Shown here one piece after another: positions 34,101-49,087 of a stretch of 64,000 nucleotides of DNA; positions within the stretch are counted from its first letter, which is position 1, and each line of letters starts with the position of its first letter. Under the pieces are notes generated by a model. The model had not been told where the DNA came from. It did no database searches and saw only the letters and a program-made list of their open reading frames with translations. The position numbers were made by a program, and so were the translations under genes. The stretch is from Heterodera schachtii (taxonomy: Eukaryota > Nematoda > Chromadorea > Rhabditida > Heteroderidae): positions 1 through 64,000 of the forward strand of contig SIJG01000010.1 of the NCBI GenBank assembly GCA_023374025.1. Reading direction: 5' to 3'.

Positions 34101-37100
34101 TTAAAAATTCATAAAAAATTTAAATTCATAGTTACTGGTCTTAAAGCATCACAGAGCTGCTTTTTCTTGTCTTAAGGATGCCCTTAAAAAAAATCGTGCG
34201 CTTCTGATCACTACTCGTAAAACTATGAGTGATTGAAATTTCACTAAAAAGTTAAGCCTAAACCTTTTCGCATATTTAAAAAGCAATTAAAAAATTTTAA
34301 AAATTTTATTCATATCCCTTTTTGGTATAAAAGCATCAAAGTGCCTTAGTTAAACTGTAACCAAAGTTTGGTGCGTTTCAGATCACTTTCTAAAAAAATA
34401 TTTATGAATTAATTTTGCAAAAAAAATAGAAAAAGTACAGAAAATCAGAAAATCTAAAAAATTTTAACAAGGCCTAGTAAATCAGGGGCTCACCAAATTT
34501 TGCAGAGAAACTGCTGAGAAGCCTACAAATGTTTACAAATTTTATTAGAATTTTGCCTGGAGGAACACAGTTCTTCACAGTTACCACACCAGAATTATTT
34601 TCAAAAAATCGATTTTTTCAAGTGTCTATTTGGGGTACTCAAACATTTATGGGGGAGCAAAAATGCAACGCAGAATTAAAGTACATGGTATAGGGAAGCT
34701 ATTCCCGAAAAAATTAAAGGAACTGACTTGATAATATTAAAATAGGTTATTTCACTTCCTTTCAGTGTCCCTGCAAAGTTTGGTTCGCTTCTGATCAGTT
34801 TCTGAAAAAAAGTTAAGCCTCAGCTTTTTGGCCTGTTTAAAAAGGAATTAAAATTTTTAAAAATTTTATTCTTCTCACTTTATGAAAGAAAAGCATCAGA
34901 GACCTTATTAACATGTAAATTAAATTTGGTACGTTTTAGAGTTGTTTCTGAAAAAATAATTATGAATTAATTTTGCAAAAATAAATAAAATAGTGAAAGT
35001 TTAAAAATTTATAAAAAATTTAAATTCATGTTTCTAATTTTATTGCATCATAGAGTTGTGCTTGCTTGACCTTTTTAGGCCCCTGCAAAACCTGGGATTT
35101 TCTGATCACTACACAAAAAATTATGAGTGATGAATTTTCACTAAAAGTTAAGCCTCAGCTTTTTGGCCTGTTTAAAAAGGAATTAAAATTTTAAAAATTT
35201 TATTCTTCTCACTTTTTGATAAAAAAGCATCAGAGAGCCTTATTTATCATGTAAATAAATTAGTGCGTTTCAGAGCACTTTCTGAAAAAATATTACTGAA
35301 TTAATTTTGCAAAAAATTGAAAACGTACAGAAAATCAGAAAATCTAAAAAATTTTTAACAAGGCCTAGTAAACGGGGGAAAAAATATAAATTAGGTATTG
35401 TTCTCAGCTGTTACCCTGCAAAATCTGGGATTTTTCTGATCACTACTCGTAAAACTATGAGTGATTGAAATTTCACTAAAAAGTTAAGCCTAAAGTTGCC
35501 CAACCCTACTAAGCAGTTTGGAAATCGGTTGGGCAAAAATCGCTAAGGGTGGGCAAAAATAGCTAGCTTAGTGTATTATAAGCTAGAAAAGGAGCTCTTT
35601 CTAATGGTGTCATCGGTTCTGGATTTGGTTCAGAATGCGCAGAGCTATACTCAAAAGTTTAAGCCTACTACTCAATAGTGCCCAAGCCTAGTCCATTTGG
35701 GGTACTCAAACAATTTTAGCGCTTCCAATTCCTTCTATAATCGACTTTATACAACCCATTATAAGCGCTAAAAATATCAGAGTGCCGAAAATCCAGGTTC
35801 AGGGGGACTGACCTGAAAAATCCAAAAAAAAAAATTATTTCGAAAAAAAATTATTTAAAGGAATGAAAAGCTAATGTGATAAAATAGGTTAGTTCTCGTC
35901 CTTTCAGTGTCCCTGCAAAGTTCGGTTCGCTTCTGATCAGTTTCTGAAAAAAAAGTTAAGCCTAAACTTTTTGGCCTGTTTAAAAAGGAATTAAAAATTT
36001 TTTAAATATTTATTCATCTCCCTTTTGGTAGTAAAAGCACCATAAAGCCTTATTTATCTTGTAAATAAAATTTGGTGCGTTTCAGATAACCTTTCTGAAA
36101 AAATATTTATGAATTAATTTTGCAAAAAATAAAAAATTTCTAAAAATTTGCTCGTCCATAAATAATTTGTAATTGATCAGGGGCTCACCAAATTTTGCAG
36201 AGAAACTGCTGAGAACCCTACAAATGTTTATAAATTTTCTTAGAATTTTTTGCCTGGAGGAACACAGTTCTTCACACTTACTACACCAGAATTATTTTCA
36301 AAAATATCGATTTTACATGTGTCCATTTGGGGTACTCAAACATTTATGGGGAGCAAAAAAGCAACGCAGAATTAACGTACATGGTATAGGGAAGCTATTC
36401 CCGAAGGATTCGAACTCCCCATAAATCTGGGCGCATCGGTTCAGGGGGACTGCCCCGAAAGCCAAAAAATCGATTTTTTCAAGTGTCTATTTGGGGTACT
36501 CAAACCTTAAGGGGAGCAAAAATCCTCGCAGATAAAGTACATGGTATAGGGAAGCTAATCCCGAAGGATTCGAACTCCCCATAAATCGGGCGCATCGTTC
36601 ATGGGGACTGCCCCGAAAGCCAAAAAATCGATTTTTTCAAGTGTCTATCTGGGTACTCAACATTTATGGGAGCAAAAATCCTTGCAGAATTAAAAACATT
36701 TATGGGGAGCAAAAATCCAATGCAGAATTAAGTACATGAAGAGGGGAAGCTAATCCCGAAGGATTCGAACTCCCCATAAATCTGGGCGCATCGGTTCAGG
36801 GGACTGCCCCAAAAACCAAAAAGTCGATTTTTTCAAGTGTCCATTTGGGGTACTCAAACAATTTAAGCGCTTCAAATTCCTTCTAACAATCGATTTTATG
36901 CATCCCATTATAAGCGCTAAAATTATCAGAATGCCGAAAATCGGGCTCAGGGGGACTGCCTGAAACCAAAAAATAGATTGTTTTCAAGTGTCCATTTGGG
37001 GTACTCAAACAATTTAAGCGCTTCCAATTCCTTCTACATCGCTTTTATGCATCCCATTATAACGCTAAAATTATCAGAATGCCGAAAATCGGGCTCAGGG

Positions 37101-38997
37101 GGACTGCCCGAAAAACCAAAAAAAAAAAATTTATTTCGAAAAAAATTTATAAAAAACTGACAAGCTAATGTGATAAAATAGGTTAATTCTGGTCCTTTCA
37201 GTATCCCTGCAAAGTTTGGTGCGCTTCCGATCAGTTTCTGAAAAAAAAGTTAAGCCTAAACTTTTTGGCATATTTAAAAAGCAATTAAAAATTTTTAAAA
37301 ATTTTATTCACCTCCCTTTTTGATAGAAAAAGTATCAGAGTGACTTATATAACATGTGTATAAAATTCGGTGCGTTTCTGATCACTTTCTGGAAAAATAT
37401 TTATGAATTAATTTTGCAAAAAATAAATAATGAACCCTTCGAAATCGGTTGGGCAAAAATCGCTAAGGGTGGGCAAAAATAGCTAGCTTACTGTATTAGA
37501 AGCTAGAAAAGGAGCTCTTTTTAATGGTGTCATCGGTTCTGGATTTGGTTCAGAATGCGCAGAGCTATACTCAAAAGTTTAAGCCTACTACTCAATAGTG
37601 CCCAAGCCTAGTCCATTTGGGGTACTCAAACAATTTAAGCGCTTCAAATTCCTTCTACAATCAATTTTATGCATCCCATTATAAGCGCTAAAATTATCAG
37701 AGTGCCGAAAATCGGGCTCAGGGGGACTGCCCGAAAAACCAAAAAAAAATTTTTTTATAAAAAACTGACAAGCTAATGTGATAAAATAGGTTAATTCTGG
37801 TCCTTTCAGTATCCCTGCAAAGTTTGGTGCGCTTCTGATCAGATTCTGAAAAAAAGTTAAGCCTAAACTTTTTGGCATATTTAAAAAGGAATTAAAAATT
37901 TCTAAAATATTTATTCATCGCCCTTTTTAATTGTAAAAGCACCGTGAAGCCTTATTTAACATGTAAATTAAATTTGGTGCGTTTCAGAGCAGTCTCTGAA
38001 AAAATATTTATGAATTAATTTTGCAAAAAATTGGAAAAGTACGCAAAATTAGAATATCCAAAAAATTTTAAGAAACATTATGGGATAGTTAATTAATTAT
38101 ATAAATATGCATTGTTCTTGGCTGTTACCCTGCAAAATCTGGGATTTTTCTGGTCACTTCTCGTAAAACTATGAGTGATTGAAATTTCAATAAAAAGTTA
38201 AGCCTAAACTTTTTGGCATATTTAAAAGCAATTAAAAATTTTTAAAAATTTTATTTACCTCCCTTTTTGATAGAAAAAGCATCAAAGTGCCTTATTTAAC
38301 ATGTAAATAAAATTGGGTGCGTTTCAGATAACTTTCTGAAAAAATAATTATGAATTAATTTTGCAAAAAATAAAAATAAATTGGTTCATCTTTAAAAATT
38401 CATAAAAAATTTAAATTCATAGTTACTGGTCTTAAAGCATCACAGAGCTGCTTTTTCTTGTCTTAAGGATGCCCTTAAAAAAAATCGTGCGCTTCTGATC
38501 ACTACTCGTAAAACTATGAGTGATTGAAATTTCACTAAAAAGTTAAGCCTAAACCTTTTCGCATATTTAAAAAGCAATTAAAAAATTTTAAAAATTTTAT
38601 TCATATCCCTTTTTGGTATAAAAGCATCAAAGTGCCTTAGTTAAACTGTAACCAAAGTTTGGTGCGTTTCAGATCACTTTTTAAAAAAATATTTATGAAT
38701 TAATTTTGCAAAAAAATAGAAAAAGTACAGAAAATCAGAAAATCTAAAAAATTTTTAACAAGGCCTAGTAAACTGGGGAAAAAGTATAAATTAGGTATTG
38801 TTCTCAGCTGTTACCCTGCAAAATCTGGGATTTTTCTGGTCACTTCTCGTAAAACTATGAGTGATTGAAATTTCAATAAAAAGTTAAGCCTAAACTTTTT
38901 GGCATATTTAAAAAGCAATTAAAAATTTTTAAAAATTTTATTCACCTCCCTTTTTGATAGAAAAAGCATCAAAGTGCCTTATTTAACATGTAAATTA

Positions 38998-41900
38998 AAG
39001 GGCTCAGGGGGACTGCCCGAAAAACCAAAAAGTCGATTTTTTCAAGTGTCTATTTGGGGTACTCAAACATTTATGGGGAGCAAAAATCCAATGCAGAATT
39101 AAAGTACATGGAATAGGGAAGCTATTCCCGAAGGATCCGAACTCCCCATAAATCTGGGCGCATCGGTTCAGGGGGACTGCCCCAAAAACCAAAAAGTCGA
39201 TTTTTTCAAGTGTCCATTTGGGGTACTCAAACAATTTAAGCGCTTCAAATTCCTTCTACAATCGATTTTATGCAACCCATTATAAGCGCTAAAATTATCA
39301 GAATGCCGAAAATCGGGCTCAGGGGGACTGCCCGAAAACCAAAAAGTCGATTTTTTCAAGTGTCCATTTGGGGTACTCAAACAATTTAAGCGCTTCAAAT
39401 TCCTTCTACAATCGATTTTATGCATCCCATTATAAGCGCTAAAATTATCAGAATGCCGAAAATCGGGCTCAGGGGGACTGCCCGAAAAAGCAAAAAAAAA
39501 AAATTTATTTCGAAAAAAATTTTATAAAAAACTGACAAGCTAATGTGATAAAATAGGTTAATTCTGGTCCTTTCAGTATCCCTGCAAAGTTTGGTGCGCT
39601 TCCGATCAGTTTCTGAAAAAAAAATTAAGCCTAAACTTTTTCGTGTAATTAAAAAGGAATTAAAAATTTCTAAAATATTTATTCATCGCCCTTTTTAATT
39701 GTAAAAGCACCGTGAAGCCTTATTTAACATGTAAATTAAATTTGGTGCGTTTCAGAGCAGTCTCTGAAAAAATATTTATGAATTAATTTTGCAAAAAATT
39801 GGAAAAGTACGCAAAATTAGAATATCCAAAAAATTTTAAGAAACATTATGGGATAGTTAATTAATTATATAAATATGCATTGTTCTTGGCTGTTACCCTG
39901 CAAAATCTGGGATTTTTCTGGTCACTTCTCGTAAAACTATGAGTGATTGAAATTTCAATAAAAAGTTAAGCCTAAACGTTTTCGCATATTTAAAAGCAAT
40001 TAAAAAATTTTTAAAAATTTTATTCATATCCCTTTTTGGTATTAAAAGCATCAGAGTGCCTTATTTAACATGTAAATAAAATTGGGTGCGTTTCAGATAA
40101 CTTTCTGAAAAAATATTTATGAATTAATTTTGCAAAAAATAAAAATAAATTGGTTCATCTTTAAAAATTCATAAAAAATTTAAATTCATAGTTACTGGTC
40201 TTAAAGCATCACAGAGGTGCTTTTTCTTGTCTTAAGGATGCCCTTAAAAAATATCGTGCGCTTCTGATCACTACTCGTAAAACTATGAGTGATTGAAATT
40301 TCACTAAAAAGTTAAGCCTAAACCTTTTCGCATATTTAAAAAGCAATTAAAAAATTTTAAAAATTTTATTCATATCCCTTTTTGGTATAAAAGCATCAAA
40401 GTGCCTTAGTTAAACTGTAACCAAAGTTTGGTGCGTTTCAGATCACTTTCTAAAAAAATATTTATGAATTAATTTTGCAAAAAAATAGAAAAAGTACAGA
40501 AAATCAGAAAATCTAAAAAATTTTTAACAAGGCCTAGTAAACTGGGGAAAAAGTATAAATTAGGTATTGTTCTCAGCTGTTACCCTGCAAAATCTGGGAT
40601 TTTTCTGATCACTACTCGTAAAACTATGAGTGATTGAAATTTCAATAAAAAGTTAAGCCTAAACTTTTTGGCATATTTAAAAAGCAATTAAAAATTTTTA
40701 AAAATTTTATTCACCTCCCTTTTTGATAGAAAAAGCATCAAAGTGCCTTATTTAACATGTAAATTAAAGGGCTCAGGGGGACTGCCCGAAAAACCAAAAA
40801 GTCGATTTTTTCAAGTGTCTATTTGGGGTACTCAAACATTTATGGGGAGCAAAAATCCAATGCAGAATTAAAGTACATGGAATAGGGAAGCTATTCCCGA
40901 AGGATCCGAACTCCCCATAAATCTGGGCGCATCGGTTCAGGGGGACTGCCCCAAAAACCAAAAAGTCGATTTTTTCAAGTGTCCATTTGGGGTACTCAAA
41001 CAATTTAAGCGCTTCAAATTCCTTCTACAATCGATTTTATGCAACCCATTATAAGCGCTAAAATTATCAGAATGCCGAAAATCGGCTCAGGGGGACTGCC
41101 CGAAAAACCAAAAAAAAAAAATTTATTTCGAAAAAAATTTTATATAAAAAACTGACAAGCTAATGTGATAAAATAGGTTAATTCTGGTCAGTCATCCCTG
41201 CAAAGTTTGGTGCGCTTCCGATCAGTTTCTGAAAAAAAGTTAAGCCTAAACTTTTTGGCATATTAAAAAGCAATTAAAAATTTTAAAAATTTTATTCACC
41301 TCCCTTTTTGATAAAAAGTATCAGAGTGACTTATATAACATGTGTATAAAATTCGGTGCGTTTTTGATCACTTTCTGGAAAATATTGATGAATTAATTTT
41401 GCAAAAAATAAATAATGAACCCTTCGAAATCGGTTGGGCAAAAATCGCTAAGGGTGGGCAAAAAGAGCTAGCTTATTGTATTAAAAGCTAGAAAAGGAGC
41501 TCTTTTTAATGTGTCATCGGTTCGTTTCTGGATTTGGTTCAGAATGCGCAGAGCTATACTCAAAAGTTTATGTCCATTTGGGGTACTCAAACAATTTAAG
41601 CGCTTCAAATTCCTTCTACAATCGATTTTATGCAACCCATTATAAGCGCTAAAATTATCAGAATGCCGAAAATCGGGCTCAGGGGGACTGCCCGAAAAAC
41701 CAAAAAAAAAAATTTATTTCGAAAAAATTTTATAAAAAACTGACAAGCTAATGTGATAAAATAGGTTAATTCTGGTCCTTTCAGTATCCCTGCAAAGTTT
41801 GGTGCGCTTCCGATCAGTTTCTGAAAAAAAAGTTAAGCCTAAACTTTTTCGTGTAATTAAAAAGGAATTAAAAATTTCTAAAATATTTATTCATCGCCCT

Positions 41901-42966
41901 TTTTAATTGTAAAAGCACCGTGAAGCCTTATTTAACATGTAAATTAAATTTGGTGCGTTTCAGAGCAGTCTCTGAAAAAATATTTATGAATTAATTTTGC
42001 AAAAAATTGGAAAAGTACGCAAAATTAGAATATCCAAAAAATTTTAAGAAACATTATGGGATAGTTAATTAATTATATAAATATGCATTGTTCTTGGCTG
42101 TTACCCTGCAAAATCTGGGATTTTTCTGGTCACTTCTCGTAAAACTATGAGTGATTGAAATTTCAATAAAAAGTTAAGCCTAAACTTTTTGGCATATTTA
42201 AAAAGCAATTAAAAATTTTTAAAAATTTTATTCACCTCCCTTTTTGATAGTAAAAGCATCAAAGTGCCTTATTTAACATGTAAATAAAATTGGGTGCGTT
42301 TCAGATAACTTTCTGAAAAAATATTTATGAATTAATTTTGCAAAAAATAAAAATAAATTGGTTCATCTTTAAAAATTCATAAAAAATTTAAATTCATAGT
42401 TACTGGTCTTAAAGCATCACAGAGGTGCTTTTTCTTGTCTTAAGGATGCCCTTAAAAAATATCGTGCGCTTCTGATCACTACTCGTAAAACTATGAGTGA
42501 TTGAAATTTCACTAAAAAGTTAAGCCTAAACCTTTTCGCATATTTAAAAAGCAATTAAAAAATTTTAAAAATTTTATTCATATCCCTTTTTGGTATAAAA
42601 GCATCAAAGTGCCTTAGTTAAACTGTAACCAAAGTTTGGTGCGTTTCAGATCACTTTTTAAAAAAATATTTATGAATTAATTTTGCAAAAAAATAGAAAA
42701 AGTACAGAAAATCAGAAAATCTAAAAAATTTTTAACAAGGCCTAGTAAACTGGGGAAAAAGTATAAATTAGGTATTGTTCTCAGCTGTTACCCTGCAAAA
42801 TCTGGGATTTTTCTGGTCACTTCTCGTAAAACTATGAGTGATTGAAATTTCAATAAAAAGTTAAGCCTAAACTTTTTGGCATATTTAAAAAGCAATTAAA
42901 ATTTTTAAAATTTTATTCACCTCCCTTTTTGATAGAAAAAGCATCAAAGTGCCTTATTTAACATGT
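38998..42966. repeat. Higher-order satellite repeats with 1,769-bp period
   Basis: The junction TAAATTAAAGGGCTCAGGGG occurs near 38994, 40763, 42969, 46475 and 48244. Equivalent points lie exactly 1,769 bp apart for the first pair (39004 to 40773) and for the last pair (46485 to 48254). A 2,206-bp longer variant starts near 40763. This is higher-order amplification by unequal exchange. Confidence 0.8.
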
Positions 42967-45900
42967 AAATTAAAGGGCTCAGGGGGACTGCCCGAAAAAC
43001 CAAAAAGTCGATTTTTTCAAGTGTCTATTTGGGGTACTCAAACATTTATGGGGAGCAAAAATCCAATGCAGAATTAAAGTACATGGAATAGGGAAGCTAT
43101 TCCCGAAGGATCCGAACTCCCCATAAATCTGGGCGCATCGGTTCAGGGGGACTGCCCCAAAAACCAAAAAGTCGATTTTTTCAAGTGTCCATTTGGGGTA
43201 CTCAAACAATTTAAGCGCTTCAAATTCCTTCTACAATCGATTTTATGCAACCCATTATAAGCGCTAAAATTATCAGAATGCCGAAAATCGGGCTCAGGGG
43301 GACTGCCCGAAAACCAAAAAGTCGATTTTTTCAAGTGTCCATTTGGGGTACTCAAACAATTTAAGCGCTTCAAATTCCTTCTACAATCGCTTTTATGCAT
43401 CCCATTATAAGCGCTAAAATTATCAGAATGCCGAAAATCGGGCTCAGGGGGACTGCCCGAAAAAGCAAAAAAAAAAAATTTATTTCGAAAAAAATTTTAT
43501 AAAAACTGACAAGCTAATGTGATAAAATAGGTTAATTCTGGTCCTTTCAGTATCCCTGCAAAGTTTGGTGCGCTTCCGATCAGTTTCTGAAAAAAAAATT
43601 AAGCCTAAACTTTTTCGTGTAATTAAAAAGGAATTAAAAATTTCTAAAATATTTATTCATCGCCCTTTTTAATTGTAAAAGCACCGTGAAGCCTTATTTA
43701 ACATGTAAATTAAATTTGGTGCGTTTCAGAGCAGTCTCTGAAAAAATATTTATGAATTAATTTTGCAAAAAATTGGAAAAGTACGCAAAATTAGAATATC
43801 CAAAAAATTTTAAGAAACATTATGGGATAGTTAATTAATTATATAAATATGCATTGTTCTTGGCTGTTACCCTGCAAAATCTGGGATTTTTCTGGTCACT
43901 TCTCGTAAAACTATGAGTGATTGAAATTTCAATAAAAAGTTAAGCCTAAACGTTTTGGCATATTTAAAAGCAATTAAAAAATTTTTAAAAATTTTATTCA
44001 TATCCCTTTTTGGTATTAAAAGCATCAGAGTGCCTTATTTAACATGTAAATAAAATTGGGTGCGTTTCAGATAACTTTCTGAAAAAATATTTATGAATTA
44101 ATTTTGCAAAAAATAAAAATAAATTGGTTCATCTTTAAAAATTCATAAAAAATTTAAATTCATAGTTACTGGTCTTAAAGCATCACAGAGGTGCTTTTTC
44201 TTGTCTTAAGGATGCCCTTAAAAAATATCGTGCGCTTCTGATCACTACTCGTAAAACTATGAGTGATTGAAATTTCACTAAAAAGTTAAGCCTAAACCTT
44301 TTCGCATATTTAAAAAGCAATTAAAAAATTTTAAAAATTTTATTCATATCCCTTTTTGGTATAAAAGCATCAAAGTGCCTTAGTTAAACTGTAACCAAAG
44401 TTTGGTGCGTTTCAGATCACTTTCTAAAAAAATATTTATGAATTAATTTTGCAAAAAAATAGAAAAAGTACAGAAAATCAGAAAATCTAAAAAATTTTTA
44501 ACAAGGCCTAGTAAACGGGGGAAAAAGTATAAATTAGGTATTGTTCTCAGCTGTTACCCTGCAAAATCTGGGATTTTTCTGATCACTACTCGTAAAACTA
44601 TGAGTGATTGAAATTTCACTAAAAAGTTAAGCCTAAAGTTGCCCAACCCTACTAAACAGTTTGGAAATCGGTTGGGCAAAAATCGCTAAGGGTGGGCAAA
44701 AATAGCTAGCTTAGTGTATTATAAGCTAGAAAAGGAGCTCTTTCTAATGGTGTCATCGGTTCTGGATTTGGTTCAGAATGCGCAGAGCTATACTCAAAAG
44801 TTTAAGCCTACTACTCAATAGTGCCCAAGCCTAGTCCATTTGGGGTACTCAAACAATTTTAGCGCTTCCAATTCCTTCTATAATCGACTTTATACAACCC
44901 ATTATAAGCGCTAAAAATATCAGAGTGCCGAAAATCCAGGTTCAGGGGGACTGACCTGAAAAATCCAAAAAAAAAATTATTTCGAAAAAAATTATTTAAA
45001 GGAATGAAAAGCTAATGTGATAAAATAGGTTAATTCTGGTCCTTTCAGTATCCCTGCAAAGTTTGGTGCGCTTCTGATCAGATTCTGAAAAAAAAGTTAA
45101 GCCTAAACTTTTTGGCCTGTTTAAAAAGGAATTAAAAATTTTTTAAATATTTATTCATCTCCCTTTTGGTAGTAAAAGCACCATAAAGCCTTATTTATCT
45201 TGTAAATAAAATTTGGTGCGTTTCAGATAACCTTTCTGAAAAAATATTTATGAATTAATTTTGCAAAAAATAAAAAATTTCTAAAAATTTGCTCGTCCAT
45301 AAATAATTTGTAATTGATCAGGGGCTCACCAAATTTTGCAGAGAAACTGCTGAAAACCCTACAAATGTTTATAAATTTTCTTAGAATTTTTTGCCTGGAG
45401 GAACACAGTTCTTCACACTTACTACACCAGAATTATTTTCAAAAATATCGATTTTACATGTGTCCATTTGGGGTACTCAAACATTTATGGGGAGCAAAAA
45501 TGCAACGCAGAATTAACGTACATGGTATAGGGAAGCTATTCCCGAAGGATTCGAACTCCCCATAAATCTGGGCGCATCGGTTCAGGGGGACTGCCCCGAA
45601 AGCCAAAAAATCGATTTTTTCAAGTGTCTATCTGGGGTACTCAAACATTTATGGGAAGCAAAAATCCATTGCAGAATTAAAGAACATGGTATAGGGAAGC
45701 TATTCCCGAAGGATTCGAACTCCCCATAAATCTGGGCGCATCGGTTCAGGGGGACTGCCCCGAAAGCCAAAAAATCGATTTTTTCAAGTGTCTATCTGGG
45801 GTACTCAAACATTTATGGGGAGCAAAAATCCATCGCAGAATTAAAGAACATGGTATAGGGAAGCTATTCCCGAAGGATTCGAACTCCCCATAAATCTGGG

Positions 45901-48900
45901 CGCATCGGTTCAGGGGGACTGCCCCGAAAGCCAAAAAATCGATTTTTTCAAGTGTCTATCTGGGGTACTCAAACATTTATGGAGAGCAAAAATCCATCGC
46001 AGAATTAAAGTACATGGTATAGGAAGCTATTCCCGAAGGATTGAACTCCCCATAAATCTGGGCGCATCGGTTCATGGGGACTGCCCCGGAAGCCAAAAAA
46101 TCGATTTTTTTCAAGTGTCTATTTGGGGCACTCAAACATTTATGGGGAGCAAAAATCCATCGCAGAATTAAAGTTTTATGAATTAATTTTGCAAAAAAAT
46201 AGAAAAGTACAGAAAATCAGAAAATCTAAAAAATTTTTAACAAGGCCTAGTAAACTGGGGAAAAAGTATAAATTAGGTATTGTTCTCAGCTGTTACCCTG
46301 CAAAATCTGGGATTTTTCTGGTCACTTCTCGTAAAACTATGAGTGATTGAAATTTCAATAAAAAGTTAAGCCTAAACTTTTTGGCATATTTAAAAAGCAA
46401 TTAAAATTTTTAAAAATTTTATTCACCTCCCTTTTTGATAGAAAAAGCATCAAAGTGCCTTATTTAACATGTAAATTAAAGGGCTCAGGGGGACTGCCCG
46501 AAAAACCAAAAAGTCGATTTTTTCAAGTGTCTATTTGGGGTACTCAAACATTTATGGGGAGCAAAAATCCAATGCAGAATTAAAGTACATGGAATAGGGA
46601 AGCTATTCCCGAAGGATCCGAACTCCCCATAAATCTGGGCGCATCGGTTCAGGGGGACTGCCCCAAAAACCAAAAAGTCGATTTTTTCAAGTGTCCATTT
46701 GGGGTACTCAAACAATTTAAGCGCTTCAAATTCCTTCTACAATCGATTTTATGCAACCCATTATAAGCGCTAAAATTATCAGAATGCCGAAAATCGGGCT
46801 CAGGGGGACTGCCCGAAAACCAAAAAGTCGATTTTTTCAAGTGTCCATTTGGGGTACTCAAACAATTTAAGCGCTTCAAATTCCTTCTACAATCGATTTT
46901 ATGCATCCCATTATAAGCGCTAAAATTATCAGAATGCCGAAAATCGGGCTCAGGGGGACTGCCCGAAAAACCAAAAAAAAAAAATTTATTTCGAAAAAAT
47001 TTTATAAAAAACTGACAAGCTAATGTGATAAAATAGGTTAATTCTGGTCCTTTCAGTATCCCTGCAAAGTTTGGTGCGCTTCCGATCAGTTTCTGAAAAA
47101 AAAGTTAAGCCTAAACTTTTTCGTGTAATTAAAAAGGAATTAAAAATTTCTAAAATATTTATTCATCGCCCTTTTTAATTGTAAAAGCACCGTGAAGCCT
47201 TATTTAACATGTAAATTAAATTTGGTGCGTTTCAGAGCAGTCTCTGAAAAAATATTTATGAATTAATTTTGCAAAAAATTGGAAAAGTACGCAAAATTAG
47301 AATATCCAAAAAATTTTAAGAAACATTATGGGATAGTTAATTAATTATATAAATATGCATTGTTCTTGGCTGTTACCCTGCAAAATCTGGGATTTTTCTG
47401 GTCACTTCTCGTAAAACTATGAGTGATTGAAATTTCAATAAAAAGTTAAGCCTAAACGTTTTCGCATATTTAAAAAGCAATTAAAAAATTTTTAAAAATT
47501 TTATTCATATCCCTTTTTGGTATTAAAAGCATCAGAGTGCCTTATTTAACATGTAAATAAAATTGGGTGCGTTTCAGATAACTTTCTGAAAAAATATTTA
47601 TGAATTAATTTTGCAAAAAATAAAAATAAATTGGTTCATCTTTAAAAATTCATAAAAAATTTAAATTCATAGTTACTGGTCTTAAAGCATCACAGAGGTG
47701 CTTTTTCTTGTCTTAAGGATGCCCTTAAAAAATATCGTGCGCTTCTGATCACTACTCGTAAAACTATGAGTGATTGAAATTTCACTAAAAAGTTAAGCCT
47801 AAACCTTTTCGCATATTTAAAAAGCAATTAAAAAATTTTAAAAATTTTATTCATATCCCTTTTTGGTATAAAAGCATCAAAGTGCCTTAGTTAAACTGTA
47901 ACCAAAGTTTGGTGCGTTTCAGATCACTTTCTAAAAAAATATTTATGAATTAATTTTGCAAAAAAATAGAAAAAGTACAGAAAATCAGAAAATCTAAAAA
48001 ATTTTTAACAAGGCCTAGTAAACTGGGGAAAAAGTATAAATTAGGTATTGTTCTCAGCTGTTACCCTGCAAAATCTGGGATTTTTCTGGTCACTTCTCGT
48101 AAAACTATGAGTGATTGAAATTTCAATAAAAAGTTAAGCCTAAACTTTTTGGCATATTTAAAAAGCAATTAAAAATTTTTAAAAATTTTATTCACCTCCC
48201 TTTTTGATAGAAAAAGCATCAAAGTGCCTTATTTAACATGTAAATTAAAGGGCTCAGGGGGACTGCCCGAAAAACCAAAAAGTCGATTTTTTCAAGTGTC
48301 TATTTGGGGTACTCAAACATTTATGGGGAGCAAAAATCCAATGCAGAATTAAAGTACATGGAATAGGGAAGCTATTCCCGAAGGATCCGAACTCCCCATA
48401 AATCTGGGCGCATCGGTTCAGGGGGACTGCCCCAAAAACCAAAAAGTCGATTTTTTCAAGTGTCCATTTGGGGTACTCAAACAATTTAAGCGCTTCAAAT
48501 TCCTTCTACAATCGATTTTATGCAACCCATTATAAGCGCTAAAATTATCAGAATGCCGAAAATCGGGCTCAGGGGGACTGCCCGAAAACCAAAAAGTCGA
48601 TTTTTTCAAGTGTCCATTTGGGGTACTCAAACAATTTAAGCGCTTCAAATTCCTTCTACAATCGATTTTATGCATCCCATTATAAGCGCTAAAATTATCA
48701 GAATGCCGAAAATCGGGTTCAGGGGGACTGCCCCGAAAACCCAAAAAAAAATTATTTCGAAAAAAATTATTTAAAAAAACTGACAAGCTAATGTGATAAA
48801 ATAGGTTAATTCTCGTCCTTTCAGTATCACTGCAAAGTTTGGTGCGCTTCTGAGCAATTTCTAAAAATATTTATGAATTAATTTTGCAAAAAGATAAATA

Positions 48901-49087
48901 AATAGTGAAACTTTAAAAATTCATGGAAAATTTAATTTCATAGGTACTACTGCTAAATCAACGCAGAGATGTCTTTCCTTGACCTTTTTAGGCCCCTGAA
49001 AAGCCTGGTGCTCTTCTGATGAATAACTATGAGTGATTGAAATTTCACTAAAAAGTTAAGCCCAAAATCAGAAAATCTAAAAATTCC

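Larger units (their letters stand above)
26217..49080. repeat. Mosaic satellite array, right part (about 22.9 kb)
   Basis: Built from four or five modules in changing order. M1: TTTGGGGTACTCAAACAA...AGCGCTTC...TTATAAGCGCTAAAA (about 140 bp). M2: TTTGGGGTACTCAAACATT followed by TATGGGGAGC...GGATTCGAACTCC (about 164 bp). M3: AAGTTAAGCCTAAACTTTTT...GGTGCGTTTCAG...ATTAATTTTGC. M4: TGATCAGGGGCTCACCAAA...GGAGGAACACAGTTC. M5: TTGCCCAACCCTAC...AGAGCTATACTCAAAAG. M1 and M2 join through a shared hub (CAGGGGGACTGCCC - CGATTTTTTCAAGTGTC - TTTGGGGTACTCAAACA). Repeated open frames of 60-122 aa are echoes of the modules and not genes: they start and stop with the repeat, and their 'proteins' mutate with indels. 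Confidence 0.9.

Noticed and set aside
26223..48786. Repeated 60-122 aa frames such as MFEYPKWTLEKIDF... and MHKIDCRRNLKRLN...
   Set aside because: They mirror satellite modules, begin and end with the repeat, and vary by indels between units; no sign of selection on protein.
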